Shown: one piece after another, positions 12,667 through 21,162 of the stretch
Layout: every line of letters begins with the position of its first letter
Numbering within the stretch: position 1 is the first letter of the stretch
NCBI RefSeq assembly: GCF_900090145.1
Contig: NZ_FMHI01000007.1
Span: forward strand, 248,001 to 312,000
From: Streptomyces sp. WMMB 322
GTDB taxonomy: Bacteria; Actinomycetota; Actinomycetes; Streptomycetales; Streptomycetaceae
DNA: 64,000 nt
Direction of reading: 5' to 3'
Translations under genes and position numbers: made by a program
The notes under the pieces: generated by a model
Databases searched by the model: none
Told to the model about the DNA's origin: nothing
The model's input: the letters and a program-made list of their open reading frames with translations, nothing else

Positions 12667-13701
12667 TCACTCAGGGTCGTCAGCGAGGGATCTCGCCGCC
12701 CGGACGCAGTGCGCGAGCGCCTGCCGCGCGTACACGGGCGAGGCTCCCGCCATACCGCACGCCGGAGTGACCACGACCGACTCCGCGAGGAGGGCCGGTG
12801 ACAGCCCGAGCCTGCGCCACAGCGACCTGACACCACTGACGCTACCGGCAGGGTCCGACAGTCCCCCCTCCGGCGGTCCGCTCCCCGGGACGACGCCGGC
12901 GAACAGCACCGTGCCGCCCTCGACGGCTTCACCGATCGCATCGTCCTCACGCTCGGTGATCAGACTCGCGTCGAAGGAGACACCGCGGACGCCGGCACGG
13001 CGCAGCAGTGCGAACGGAGGCCGCGGCGCGCACGAGTGCACGACGACGGGCACGTCCTCCGCCCCGCACGCCGCGGTGACCTCCCGCAGGGCGCCCTCGG
13101 CCACGGCACGGTCGACGGCGGCATGGGTACGGTATCCGCTCGCGGTCGGGACGCGCCCCAGCAGCGCGGCCGTCAGCATCGGCTCGTCCAGCTGGAGCAC
13201 CGGCCGCGAACCGGGCACCCTGCGCCGTACGTCCGCGAGATGCGCCCGCAGCCCCTCGGTCAGGGAGGCCGTCACATCGCGGCATGCGCCCGCGTCACCC
13301 AGCACCGCCTCGCCGTTGCGCCGCTCCAGGGTGGCGGCCAGTGTCCACGGGCCGACGGCGGAGACCTTCAGTGCGCGCCGCGCGGTGCCGTCCCCCTGGG
13401 TGAACTCCTCCAGCGCGTCCAGGTCTTCGCTCATCCAGGACCGCGCCCGCCGGGTGTCACGGCCGGGCCGGTCGCCGATCCGCCATCCGCTGGGCTCGAG
13501 ATGCGCGTACAGCTCCGCCAGCAGGCCCACGGTTCGACCGGTCATGTCCGCGCCGGGCCCGCGTGCGGGCAGCTCCGGCAGGAAGGGGAAGGCCTCCAGC
13601 GTTCCCGTGACCGTGCGGGCCGCCTCCCGCGCGTCCTCACCCGGCATCGAGCCGACGCCGGTGGCCGCGGCGGCGCCCCACACCTCGCTGCCCGCGCTCA
13701 T
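12667..13701 (-). CDS. MetE-like cobalamin-independent methionine synthase family protein
   Basis: 344 aa, matching the C-terminal catalytic barrel of MetE rather than the full ~750-aa enzyme. Zinc-ligand motifs are visible as VVHSCAP (His and Cys) and VTPACGMAG (Cys). The ATG at 13701 overlaps the stop of the dehydrogenase gene by four bases (ATGA). The reading frame is open to 15525 but everything beyond 13701 is antisense to other genes. Short single-domain MetE-like proteins transfer methyl groups in several actinobacteria and archaea; the methyl donor here is not known, and a role other than methionine synthesis is possible. Confidence 0.85.
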   Translation of the reverse strand: MSAGSEVWGAAAATGVGSMPGEDAREAARTVTGTLEAFPFLPELPARGPGADMTGRTVGLLAELYAHLEPSGWRIGDRPGRDTRRARSWMSEDLDALEEFTQGDGTARRALKVSAVGPWTLAATLERRNGEAVLGDAGACRDVTASLTEGLRAHLADVRRRVPGSRPVLQLDEPMLTAALLGRVPTASGYRTHAAVDRAVAEGALREVTAACGAEDVPVVVHSCAPRPPFALLRRAGVRGVSFDASLITEREDDAIGEAVEGGTVLFAGVVPGSGPPEGGLSDPAGSVSGVRSLWRRLGLSPALLAESVVVTPACGMAGASPVYARQALAHCVRAARSLADDPE

Positions 13702-14387
13702 CCGCCCGGCCGCACGGTCAGATCGGTGACCTCGGCTCCGCGCGGCATGTCCAGCGCGGTGATCAGCGCGGTCGCGACGGCCTCCGGGGTGATCCACCGG
13801 TCCGGGTCGTACTCCTTGCCCTCCTGGCGGTGCACCTTCTCCTGCATGGGCGTGGCCGTGCGCCCGGGGTAGACCGACGTCACGCGCAGCCCGTTGCCGC
13901 TCTCCTCGGCGCGCAGGGCGTCGGCGAGCGCCTTCAGCCCGTGCTTGCTCGCCGCGTACGCGGACCACTGCGGGTTGGCGCGCAGGCCCGCGCCCGAGTT
14001 GACGAACAGCACGTGCCCGCGGGCCAGGCGCAGTTGCGGCAGCATCAGGCGCGTCAGCTCCACGGGGGCTACGAGGTTCGCGGCGAGGGTGTGGTTCCAG
14101 ACCTTGGCGCTCAGTTCGCCCACTCCGCCCAGCTCGACGACGCCCGCGACGTGCTGGAGGGAGTCCAGCTGCCCCGGCAGGTCCTGCTGGGCGAGGGCCC
14201 ATGAGAGGCGCTCGGGCTCGGCGAGGTCGCCGACGACCGTACGCGCGCCCGTGAACCGCTCCCTCAGCTCCTTGGCCCGTCCGGCGTCGCGCGCCAGCAG
14301 CCACAGTTCGTCGCCACGGTCCAGAAGCCGCCGCGTGACGGCGGCGCCGATGCCCGAGCCGGCACCGGTGATCAGATGCGTTGCCAT
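13698..14387 (-). CDS. SDR family oxidoreductase
   Basis: 229 aa, classical short-chain dehydrogenase size. The N-terminal cofactor motif LITGAGSGIGAAV (TGxxxGxG) is intact, the catalytic Tyr/Lys are in YAASKHGLKAL (~residue 147) and a Ser lies in LFVNSGAG just upstream. Substrate cannot be deduced. It is coupled to the MetE-like gene by a four-base overlap. It is divergent from the ABC exporter gene at 14533, leaving 145 bp for two promoters. Confidence 0.9.
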   Translation of the reverse strand: MATHLITGAGSGIGAAVTRRLLDRGDELWLLARDAGRAKELRERFTGARTVVGDLAEPERLSWALAQQDLPGQLDSLQHVAGVVELGGVGELSAKVWNHTLAANLVAPVELTRLMLPQLRLARGHVLFVNSGAGLRANPQWSAYAASKHGLKALADALRAEESGNGLRVTSVYPGRTATPMQEKVHRQEGKEYDPDRWITPEAVATALITALDMPRGAEVTDLTVRPGG

Positions 14388-14532
14388 GACCCCATCGTCC
14401 CCCAGCGCCGCCGCGACCCGTGAACCGGCCGCTCACCGATGAGTTTCCGGCGCGGTCCGGGTCTGATCGCTGTGAGCCGGGCGGCAGGCGTGTGCGGCCG
14501 TCCGGGAACGGCACGGACAAGGGAGGGCAGCG

Positions 14533-15564
14533 ATGCCGACCGAGACGAGCGACGCGGACGTACCGGCGGTCGAGACGTCGGGCCTGGTGAAGGTCTTCGG
14601 GGAGAACCGCGCCGTGGACGGCATCGACCTGAGCGTCCCCGCCGGTTCCGTCTACGGCGTGCTGGGCCCGAACGGCGCGGGCAAGACCACCGCCGTGAAA
14701 ATGCTGGCCACGCTGCTGCGTCCGGACGGCGGACAGGCGCGGGTGTTCGGGCACGACGTGCTGCGGGAGCCCGCCGCAGTACGGGCCAGGGTCAGCCTCA
14801 CCGGGCAGTACGCCTCCGTCGACGAGGACCTGACGGGCACGGAGAACCTGGTGCTGCTGGCCCGGCTCCTCGGTCACTCGAGGTCCGCCGCGCGCACCCG
14901 CGCCGCCCGGCTGCTGGACGCCTTCGGACTCACCGACGCGGCACGGCGCCAGGTCAAGCAGTACTCGGGCGGCATGCGCCGGCGCATCGACATCGCGGCG
15001 AGCATCCTGAGCACACCCGATCTGCTCTTCCTCGACGAGCCGACCACCGGCCTGGACCCGAGGAGCCGCAACCAGGTGTGGGACATCGTTCGGGCGGTCG
15101 TCGCACAGGGCACGACTGTTCTGCTGACCACGCAGTACCTGGACGAGGCCGACCGGCTCGCGGACCGCATCGCGGTGATCGACCACGGAAGAGTCATCGC
15201 CGAGGGCACACCCGGGCAGTTGAAGTCGTCCGTCGGTGCGGGCTCGGTGCATCTGCGGCTGCGCGACGCCGGACAGCGCGGCGAGGCGCACGACCTGCTC
15301 TCCCGGACGCTGACCGCCCAGGTGCAACTGGAGAGCGACCCCGTGGCGCTGACGGCACGCGTGCCCGGGGACGGCACCGAGGCCGGCGCGGCCGAACAGG
15401 CGGCGCAGGCGCTGGCGCAGCTCACCCGCTCCGGAATCACCGTCGACCACTTCTCGCTGGGCCAGCCCAGCCTGGACGAGGTCTTCCTCGCCCTCACCGA
15501 CCGTCCGGCACACGAACCCCGGCACGCCGCGGCGGCGGCACCGGCCAAGGAGACGAGATCATGA
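14533..15564 (+). CDS. ABC exporter ATP-binding protein, DrrA-like
   Basis: 343 aa. Walker [14 protein letters not shown] (~residue 43), signature [12 protein letters not shown] (~145), Walker [14 protein letters not shown] (~165) and the H-loop region TTQYLDEAD are all present. A C-terminal regulatory extension after ~residue 220 contains the DrrA-type [16 protein letters not shown] block. It belongs to the daunorubicin-resistance type of exporter that pairs with one membrane subunit. The permease ATG overlaps its stop (ATGA), so the pair is translationally coupled. AAGGGAGGG precedes the ATG at 14533. Exported compound unknown. Confidence 0.94.
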   Translation: MPTETSDADVPAVETSGLVKVFGENRAVDGIDLSVPAGSVYGVLGPNGAGKTTAVKMLATLLRPDGGQARVFGHDVLREPAAVRARVSLTGQYASVDEDLTGTENLVLLARLLGHSRSAARTRAARLLDAFGLTDAARRQVKQYSGGMRRRIDIAASILSTPDLLFLDEPTTGLDPRSRNQVWDIVRAVVAQGTTVLLTTQYLDEADRLADRIAVIDHGRVIAEGTPGQLKSSVGAGSVHLRLRDAGQRGEAHDLLSRTLTAQVQLESDPVALTARVPGDGTEAGAAEQAAQALAQLTRSGITVDHFSLGQPSLDEVFLALTDRPAHEPRHAAAAAPAKETRS

Positions 15565-16418
15565 GCACCGCGCCCACCCGGCCCCGTACGCCCGCTCCCC
15601 GCTCCTCCCCCGCGCCGGCCGCCTCGCTGCCTGCCGCGCTGGTCGCCGGGCCCCGGCCGCCGCGGCCGGGCGCCCTGTCCGTGTGCATGACGTTCGGCTG
15701 GCGCGCGATGCTGAAGATCAAGCACGTGCCGGAGCAGCTTTTCGACGTCACCGCCTTCCCGATCATGATGACGCTGATGTTCACCTACCTCTTCGGCGGT
15801 GCGCTGGCGGGTTCCACAGGCGAGTACCTGCAGTTCCTGCTGCCGGGGATCATGGTGATGAGCGTCGTGATGACCACGATGTACACCGGTGTCTCGGTCA
15901 ACACCGACATCGAGAAAGGGGTCTTCGACCGCTTCCGCACGCTGCCGATCTGGCGGCCCGCACCGATGGTCGGCTACCTCCTCGGCGACGCCTTCCGCTA
16001 CACGGCGGCGTCCGTGGTGATCCTGGGCGTCGGGCTGGTGATGGGGTTCCGCCCGGCGGGCGGAGTGGCGGGGGTTCTGGCAGGGATCGCGCTGCTGGTG
16101 GCCTTCTCGTTCGCCTTCTCGTGGCTGTGGACGATGTTCGGGCTGCTGCTGCGCACGGAGAAGTCGGTGATGGGCGTCAGCATGATGGTGCTCTTCCCGC
16201 TCACCTTCCTCAGCAACATCCTCGTCGACCCGAGGACCATGCCGGGGTGGCTCCAGGCGTTCGTGGAGGTCAACCCGGTCACGCATCTCGTCGCCGCTGT
16301 ACGGGGGTTGATGGAGGGCGCGTGGCCCGGCGCGGAGATCGCATGGACGCTCACCGCGGCGGCCGTGCTGATCGCGGTCTTCGGGACGCTCACGATGCGG
16401 CTGTACAACCGCAGATGA
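15561..16418 (+). CDS. ABC-2 type permease, DrrB-like
   Basis: 285 aa starting at the ATG that overlaps the ATPase stop. A proline/alanine-rich N-terminal tail (~residues 1-35) precedes six hydrophobic segments. Recognisable family features are [20 protein letters not shown], the LPGIMVMSV segment and the conserved [13 protein letters not shown] loop before the last helix. It forms the membrane channel of the DrrAB-like exporter. The transcript ends in a 20-bp perfect hairpin 10 bp after the stop. Confidence 0.93.
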   Translation: MSTAPTRPRTPAPRSSPAPAASLPAALVAGPRPPRPGALSVCMTFGWRAMLKIKHVPEQLFDVTAFPIMMTLMFTYLFGGALAGSTGEYLQFLLPGIMVMSVVMTTMYTGVSVNTDIEKGVFDRFRTLPIWRPAPMVGYLLGDAFRYTAASVVILGVGLVMGFRPAGGVAGVLAGIALLVAFSFAFSWLWTMFGLLLRTEKSVMGVSMMVLFPLTFLSNILVDPRTMPGWLQAFVEVNPVTHLVAAVRGLMEGAWPGAEIAWTLTAAAVLIAVFGTLTMRLYNRR

Positions 16419-16427
16419 GCGGGAGGC

Positions 16428-16474
16428 GGGAGACGGACCGGGCCGGTGACGGCCACCGGCCCGGTCCGTCTCCC
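16428..16474. terminator. Perfect 20-bp hairpin between convergent genes
   Basis: 16428-16447 pairs perfectly with 16455-16474 around a 7-nt loop. It separates the DrrB-like gene (plus) from the LOG gene (minus) and should terminate both. Confidence 0.85.
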
Positions 16475-16489
16475 GGGGCCCCGGCCGGT

Positions 16490-17038
16490 TCACGCCTCCA
16501 GCAGCCGCAGTGCGCTCGCACCGTCGTCGGCGAAGGCGACCAGTTCGGACAGCGGCAGCGGAAGGAAGCCCTCGGCCTCCATGCGGGAGAGCTGCTGACG
16601 CAGCCCGTCGTAGTAGCCGGCCGTGTTGAGCAGTACGACGGGCTTGGCGTGCAGCCCGTGCTTCTTCAGCTCCAGGATCTCCGTGGCCTCGTCCAGGGTT
16701 CCGGTGCCGCCCACCATGACGACGAACGCATCGGCGCGCTCCAGCAGTTGAGCCTTCCGCTCGGCCAGCGTCGCGGCGACGACCATCTCGTCCGCGTCCG
16801 CACGCGCCGAACTCTGCAGGAACTGAACGGAGATGCCCACGAGGCGTCCCCCGTGACCGTGGACTCCGTCGGCGACGACCTTCATCAGCCCGACGTCCGA
16901 TCCGCCCCACACCAGAGAATGTCCGCGGCTGCCGATAAGCTCGGCGAACTCGCGGGCCGACTCCGTGTACACATCGGCGAGTTCGGCAGCGGAGCAGAAG
17001 ACGCAGATGTTCAGGGGGGAACTGTCCTTGGAGACCAT
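16490..17038 (-). CDS. LOG family protein (nucleoside 5'-monophosphate phosphoribohydrolase-like)
   Basis: 182 aa. The Rossmann-like N-terminus NICVFCSA, the WGGSDVGLMKVVADG block and the catalytic-type GGTGTLDEATEIL motif define the LOG/TIGR00730 family, which removes the base from cytokinin or AMP-like nucleotides. The usual Pro before GGTGT is Val here. The chosen ATG (17038-17036) sits inside CCATGG, which is also the start of the divergent gene, so the two start codons overlap; no clear ribosome site precedes this one. A longer frame to 17128 would overlap the channel gene. Confidence 0.85.
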   Translation of the reverse strand: MVSKDSSPLNICVFCSAAELADVYTESAREFAELIGSRGHSLVWGGSDVGLMKVVADGVHGHGGRLVGISVQFLQSSARADADEMVVAATLAERKAQLLERADAFVVMVGGTGTLDEATEILELKKHGLHAKPVVLLNTAGYYDGLRQQLSRMEAEGFLPLPLSELVAFADDGASALRLLEA

Positions 17039-19112
17039 GGACAGCAGCCTAGGCCGCGGCCTGCGCGGCCACATGGTGGTCTGCGGTGACAACGCGCTCG
17101 CGCAGCGGGTCACCAGGGAACTGGCCACGGTCTACCGGCAGCACGTGACGGTCGTCCTGCCCTCGCTGCGCGGCGGGAGTCACGGCCCGCAGATCGCGGA
17201 GCTCACCGGGAGGCGGGGGCTGTCGGTCGAGACGGTCGAGGCGAAGGTCCCCGACGACGACGCGCTGTTACGGGCGGGCATCGAGCGGGCCGGAGCGCTG
17301 GCGCTCACCTCGGGCGACGACCAGCTGAACATCTACATCGCGCTGCGGGCCCGCCGGCTCAACCCGCGGGTGCGCCTCGTCATACGGATGTTCAACCGCA
17401 ACCTGGGCCAGTACCTGACGGACCTGCTGGACCGGGCCGCACGGCTGAGCGGCGACCGGCGGGCGGGCGGCACCGCAGCGCAGGAGCCCCCGTCGGACGC
17501 CACGACGACGGTGCTCTCCGACTCCGACACCGCCGCGCCCTCCATCGTCGCGGCGGCCGTCGTGGGCAGCGACAAGGTGATCTACGCGGACGGGCTGCTG
17601 CTGCGCGCGAAGGAACGCACGCTGCGCACCGTGGACCGCCGCAATCCGCTGTGCACGCTCGCGTTGATGCCCGCCACGGAGGGCGCAGAGGACGACGAGG
17701 GCTCCTCCGAGGACGACGAGGGCTCCTCCGACGGCAGCGTGGGCGAGGGCGCCACGGGGACGCGCGGGACGAACGGGACGGGCGGGACGGGCGGCACCGG
17801 AGCGTCCTCCCCCGCGGGTGACCGGCCCGGCAGTGACCGGTCCGGGCGGGGCCCCGTCCTGCTCCCGGGAGAAGAGGACCTGCGCGGCCTGCCGCCGCAC
17901 CGGGAGGCCGTCGTTCTGGAGGCCATCACGCGAAGGAGCAGCCGCGCCGCCGCCGTGCGCGCCCCGCGGCTGCCACGGATGCTGGCCCTCAAGGAGCTGT
18001 TCTCGCGACGTCTGCGGTACTCGCTGCTTGCCATGACGGTGGTCGTGTTCGTCCTGGCCGCGGTGAACTGGGGGATCAGCGGCGACTCCCCTCTGCACGC
18101 GGCCTATGTGACGCTCCTCGACCTCTTCGCGATCAACGAGCCCAATCTTCGGGAACCGGCCGGTGAGCAGGTCCTCCAACTGCTCGCCGGCCTGGCTGGG
18201 ATGATGCTGCTGCCGCTGCTGCTCGCGGTGGTCCTGGAGAGCTACGGGGCCTTCCGCAAGGCGGCAGCCCTGCCGACACCGCCGCGCGGGATGTCCGGGC
18301 ACGTGGTGCTGGTGGGCCTCGGCAAGGTGGGCAAGCACGTACTGGAGCGGCTGCTGGAGCTGAACATCCCCGTCGTGTGCATCGAGAAGAACGACGAGGC
18401 GCGGGGCATCGCTCTCGCCCGCAGGCGCCGGGTTCCCACGCTGATCGCCGACGTCACGCGGGAAGGCGTACTCGAGGACGCGAAGATCAAGCGCAGCCGC
18501 GCGCTTCTGGCCCTCACCAGCTCCGACGGCATCAATCTGGAGGCGTCGCTCAACGCCAGGCAGATCAAGCCCGAACTGCGGGTGGTGATGCGGCTGTTCG
18601 ACGACGCCTTCGCCACCACGGTCTACCGCACGCTCCGCGACTCCTATCCCGCCGCGCAGACCCGCAGCCGAAGCGTCTCGGCGCTGGCGGCTCCCGCGTT
18701 CGCCGGAGCGATGATGGGACGGCAGGTGCTCGGTGCGATCTCGGTTGGCCGCCGGGTGCTCGTCTTCTCGGCCGTCGACGTGCGCGGCAACCCGCTGCTG
18801 GAGGACCGCACGGTCGAGCAGGCCTCCCAGCCGGGTGCGTGGCGGGTGGTCGCCCTCGACACGGCTTCCGAGGACGAGCGCCGCCACGACCTGTCGTCCA
18901 TGACGTCGGAGGGCGCGGGCTTGACGTCCACCGGCGCGGGGGAGCTCGAGTGGCGCCTGCACCCGGGGTACGTGCTCAAGGCCGGCGACCGTGTGGTGGT
19001 CGGCGCGACCCGCCGTGGCCTCAGCCGGCTGCTGGCGGCCGGCCCCACCCGTGACAGGCCGCGCATCCCGGGCACCGGGGAGCACCGGTTCCCCGATCCG
19101 CGCACGCCCTGA
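17037..19112 (+). CDS. Two-domain RCK/TrkA-N potassium-channel-like protein
   Basis: 691 aa from the ATG at 17037 (GGAG just upstream). Two NAD-binding RCK domains flank a membrane section. The first RCK begins GHMVVCGDNALAQRV. Two hydrophobic helices (YSLLAMTVVVFVLAAVNW and VLQLLAGLAGMMLLPLLLA, ~residues 325-405) follow. The second RCK has VVLVGLGKVGKHVLERL. Between first RCK and membrane section lies a ~60-residue acidic then Gly/Thr/Ser-rich insert (residues ~220-280). No classical TVGYG filter is visible, so a ligand-gated ion channel or transport regulator is inferred. Leu-78 is encoded by the rare codon TTA (17268-17270), suggesting bldA-dependent translation. Confidence 0.82.
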   Translation: MDSSLGRGLRGHMVVCGDNALAQRVTRELATVYRQHVTVVLPSLRGGSHGPQIAELTGRRGLSVETVEAKVPDDDALLRAGIERAGALALTSGDDQLNIYIALRARRLNPRVRLVIRMFNRNLGQYLTDLLDRAARLSGDRRAGGTAAQEPPSDATTTVLSDSDTAAPSIVAAAVVGSDKVIYADGLLLRAKERTLRTVDRRNPLCTLALMPATEGAEDDEGSSEDDEGSSDGSVGEGATGTRGTNGTGGTGGTGASSPAGDRPGSDRSGRGPVLLPGEEDLRGLPPHREAVVLEAITRRSSRAAAVRAPRLPRMLALKELFSRRLRYSLLAMTVVVFVLAAVNWGISGDSPLHAAYVTLLDLFAINEPNLREPAGEQVLQLLAGLAGMMLLPLLLAVVLESYGAFRKAAALPTPPRGMSGHVVLVGLGKVGKHVLERLLELNIPVVCIEKNDEARGIALARRRRVPTLIADVTREGVLEDAKIKRSRALLALTSSDGINLEASLNARQIKPELRVVMRLFDDAFATTVYRTLRDSYPAAQTRSRSVSALAAPAFAGAMMGRQVLGAISVGRRVLVFSAVDVRGNPLLEDRTVEQASQPGAWRVVALDTASEDERRHDLSSMTSEGAGLTSTGAGELEWRLHPGYVLKAGDRVVVGATRRGLSRLLAAGPTRDRPRIPGTGEHRFPDPRTP

Positions 19113-19126
19113 CCCGCCCCGTAGGG

Positions 19127-19154
19127 GGTCCCCCGCGCGACTGCGAGGGGGACC
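19127..19154. terminator. Hairpin between convergent genes
   Basis: GGTCCCCC (19127-19134) pairs with GGGGGACC (19147-19154) around a 12-nt loop, between the channel gene (plus) and the methyltransferase gene (minus). Confidence 0.6.
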
Positions 19155-19202
19155 GTGCCCCGCCCCCCGGTGGGAGGCGGGAACAGCCGGCAAAATCGTT
19201 TC

Positions 19203-20864
19203 TCAAAGCCTGAAGTGGAAGATTCCCCAGGTGAGTTGACGCTCGTTGCCGCCGTTGACCCAGTGGCCCAGTCCCTTTTTCATGTTGGTCAGGTACTCCG
19301 AACTCACCTTGCCGGCAAGGCCGGCGACCCCTTCGGCCTCCTGCCGCTCGGTCTCCCGGAGCACGCGGCCGTAGTGGTTGACGAGCTGCTCGCGGTGCTC
19401 CTCGAAGCCTTCGCCGCCGACAGGGCTGAACCCGAGCCGGGCCAGCTCACGCCGGTAGAAGCCCGGCGAGCCCATCGTGTCCAGGTGGATGCGCTCCAGG
19501 ATCGGCTTCAGCACGGCCGTCGAGGTGCCGTCCGCCGCCATCGGGTCGGTGAAGACGAGCTGCCCGCCGGGGCGCAGCACCCGCGTGATCTCCTCCAGTA
19601 CCCGCGTGCGGTTGCCGCTGTGCAGGAAGGCGTCCTGCGACCAGACGACGTCGACGCTGTCGTCGGGGTAGGGGATGTTCTCGAACGAACCGTCCACCAC
19701 CTCGATCTTGCCGGTCAGGTCGCGCTGGGCGTTCAGCTCACGGTTCCGCTCGTTCTCGACCTCGCTGAGGTTGAGCGCGATGACGCGGCTGCCGTACGTC
19801 TCGGCCAGGTAGCGAGCCGAACCGCCGTAGCCGGCACCGAGGTCGAGGACGACCGACGACTCGTCCAGGTCGAGCTTCTCCGCCATGCGCTGGACCGTGC
19901 GGCGGCTCGCGTCGGCGATGGGCTCGTCCGGGCTCTCGTAGAGCCCGATGTGGATGTCCTCGCCGCCCCACACCGATGCGTAGAACTCGTCGGCGTCGGA
20001 CGAGTTGTAGTACGTACGAGCGGTGCTGACGGCGGCTGAGTATGCACCGCCGCCCTCCTCGTCCATGCGGTACTCCTTCTCCGCGACATGCACAAAGAAG
20101 TCCGGCTGCTCCTCACGGTAGGTGTGCTGGAAGTCGCCGTAGGTTTCTATGTGCTGGAATCCCACCTCGGACATGAGCCGGCGGGTGTAATCCTTCCGCA
20201 GCGGGAACATGTTGAGGTGATACACGGAGTTGTCGGAGAAGTTGTACCGCATGCGGCACAATCCCTCGTCCAGGTACTCCGGTTCGACCGCGACGTCCTC
20301 GCCGCAGTAGTAGAACGTGTGCTTGCTGGAGAATCCACGGTCCAGCATCGCGTCGTAGTTGCGCTGATCCAGGATCAGCACTCCGTCGTGCTTGAGCATC
20401 GCGTAGAACTCGGCCAGCGCCTTGCGGCGGTCACGCTCCGAGAAGAGGTGCGTGAAGGAGTTGCCGAGGCAGACGATGGCGTCGTACTCCCCGTGCACGT
20501 CCCTGTTGAGCCAGCGCCAGTCCGCCTGGACCACGCGGAGGATGTGACCGCCGTTCTCCATTCCGTTCTTGAAGGCTTTCGACAGCATGTCGGCGCTGCC
20601 GTCCGCACTCACTGCGTCGAAACCTGCTTCGAGGAGTCGCACCGAGTGGAACCCGGTCCCCGTGGCGACGTCGAGCACACTCTTCACTCCCCGCTTTCGC
20701 AGCAGGTCTATGAAGAAATTGCCCTCACTGTGTGAGCGCTTTTCCCAGTCAATGAGAGAGTCCCACTTGTCGACGAAACTTGGGACATACTCCTCCGTGT
20801 AGTGGCCGGTTTCCCGGACATCGACGGGGTTCTCTCCGAATTCCTGCGTCGGTCGCGCGGTAAT
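19203..20864 (-). CDS. Fused glycine/sarcosine N-methyltransferase - dimethylglycine N-methyltransferase
   Basis: 553 aa from a proposed ATT start, or 589 aa from the upstream GTG at 20972. Two SAM methyltransferases are joined. The N-terminal half (VLDVATGTGFHSVRLLEAG; WRWLNRDVHGEYDAI; ICLGNSFTHLFSERDRR-type block) is the glycine/sarcosine methyltransferase. The C-terminal half (VLDLGAGYGGSARYLAETYG; VVWSQDAFLHSGNR) is the dimethylglycine methyltransferase. Together they convert glycine to glycine betaine with three SAM, a known osmoprotectant route of halophiles. The whole protein closely resembles the fused enzyme of Actinopolyspora halophila (from memory). The only strong ribosome site, GGAGGT at 20875-20870, is 5 bases before ATT at 20864, exactly where similarity starts. 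Transcribed alone, divergent from mreB. Confidence 0.9.
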   Translation of the reverse strand: MTARPTQEFGENPVDVRETGHYTEEYVPSFVDKWDSLIDWEKRSHSEGNFFIDLLRKRGVKSVLDVATGTGFHSVRLLEAGFDAVSADGSADMLSKAFKNGMENGGHILRVVQADWRWLNRDVHGEYDAIVCLGNSFTHLFSERDRRKALAEFYAMLKHDGVLILDQRNYDAMLDRGFSSKHTFYYCGEDVAVEPEYLDEGLCRMRYNFSDNSVYHLNMFPLRKDYTRRLMSEVGFQHIETYGDFQHTYREEQPDFFVHVAEKEYRMDEEGGGAYSAAVSTARTYYNSSDADEFYASVWGGEDIHIGLYESPDEPIADASRRTVQRMAEKLDLDESSVVLDLGAGYGGSARYLAETYGSRVIALNLSEVENERNRELNAQRDLTGKIEVVDGSFENIPYPDDSVDVVWSQDAFLHSGNRTRVLEEITRVLRPGGQLVFTDPMAADGTSTAVLKPILERIHLDTMGSPGFYRRELARLGFSPVGGEGFEEHREQLVNHYGRVLRETERQEAEGVAGLAGKVSSEYLTNMKKGLGHWVNGGNERQLTWGIFHFRL

Positions 20865-20875
20865 GGGGTACCTCC
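20862..20875 (-). promoter_or_regulatory. Ribosome binding site pointing to an ATT start
   Basis: Minus strand reads GGAGGT (20875-20870), five bases, then ATT (20864-20862). No ATG, GTG or TTG follows in frame before the first conserved methyltransferase residues; upstream GTG/TTG codons lack a comparable ribosome site. Confidence 0.5.
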
Positions 20876-20972
20876 GATTGCTGAGAGGGTGGCCTACGGC
20901 GCGGCCGACCCGGGACGCCAAGGCTTCAGTCACGGGCACCGCGCGCTCGGACTCCAGCGCATAGCTATCCAC

Positions 20973-21162
20973 TCAGGTCCGGGTCTATGCCACCCAACCG
21001 AACGGTCGACCCCTTGTTCGACCGAGAACCGCGCTCCCACCAGCATCTATGCGATCTCAGGTTCCCGGAGGTCGAGTTGCCCTGAAACCAGGACAGTTGG
21101 GTATGCTGCAAGCCCACCCAGACAATTCGGCACACCATGCACCGAACACGGCGAGACCACAT
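20973..21162. other. Divergent promoter region between methyltransferase and mreB genes
   Basis: About 190 bp (300 bp if the ATT start is right). It is less GC-rich than its neighbours and should hold two divergent promoters; I see no clear consensus pair. Confidence 0.4.

Noticed and set aside
12667..15525. 952-aa minus-strand frame
   Set aside because: Real protein ends at the ATG at 13701 that overlaps the dehydrogenase stop; the rest is antisense to the dehydrogenase and exporter genes.
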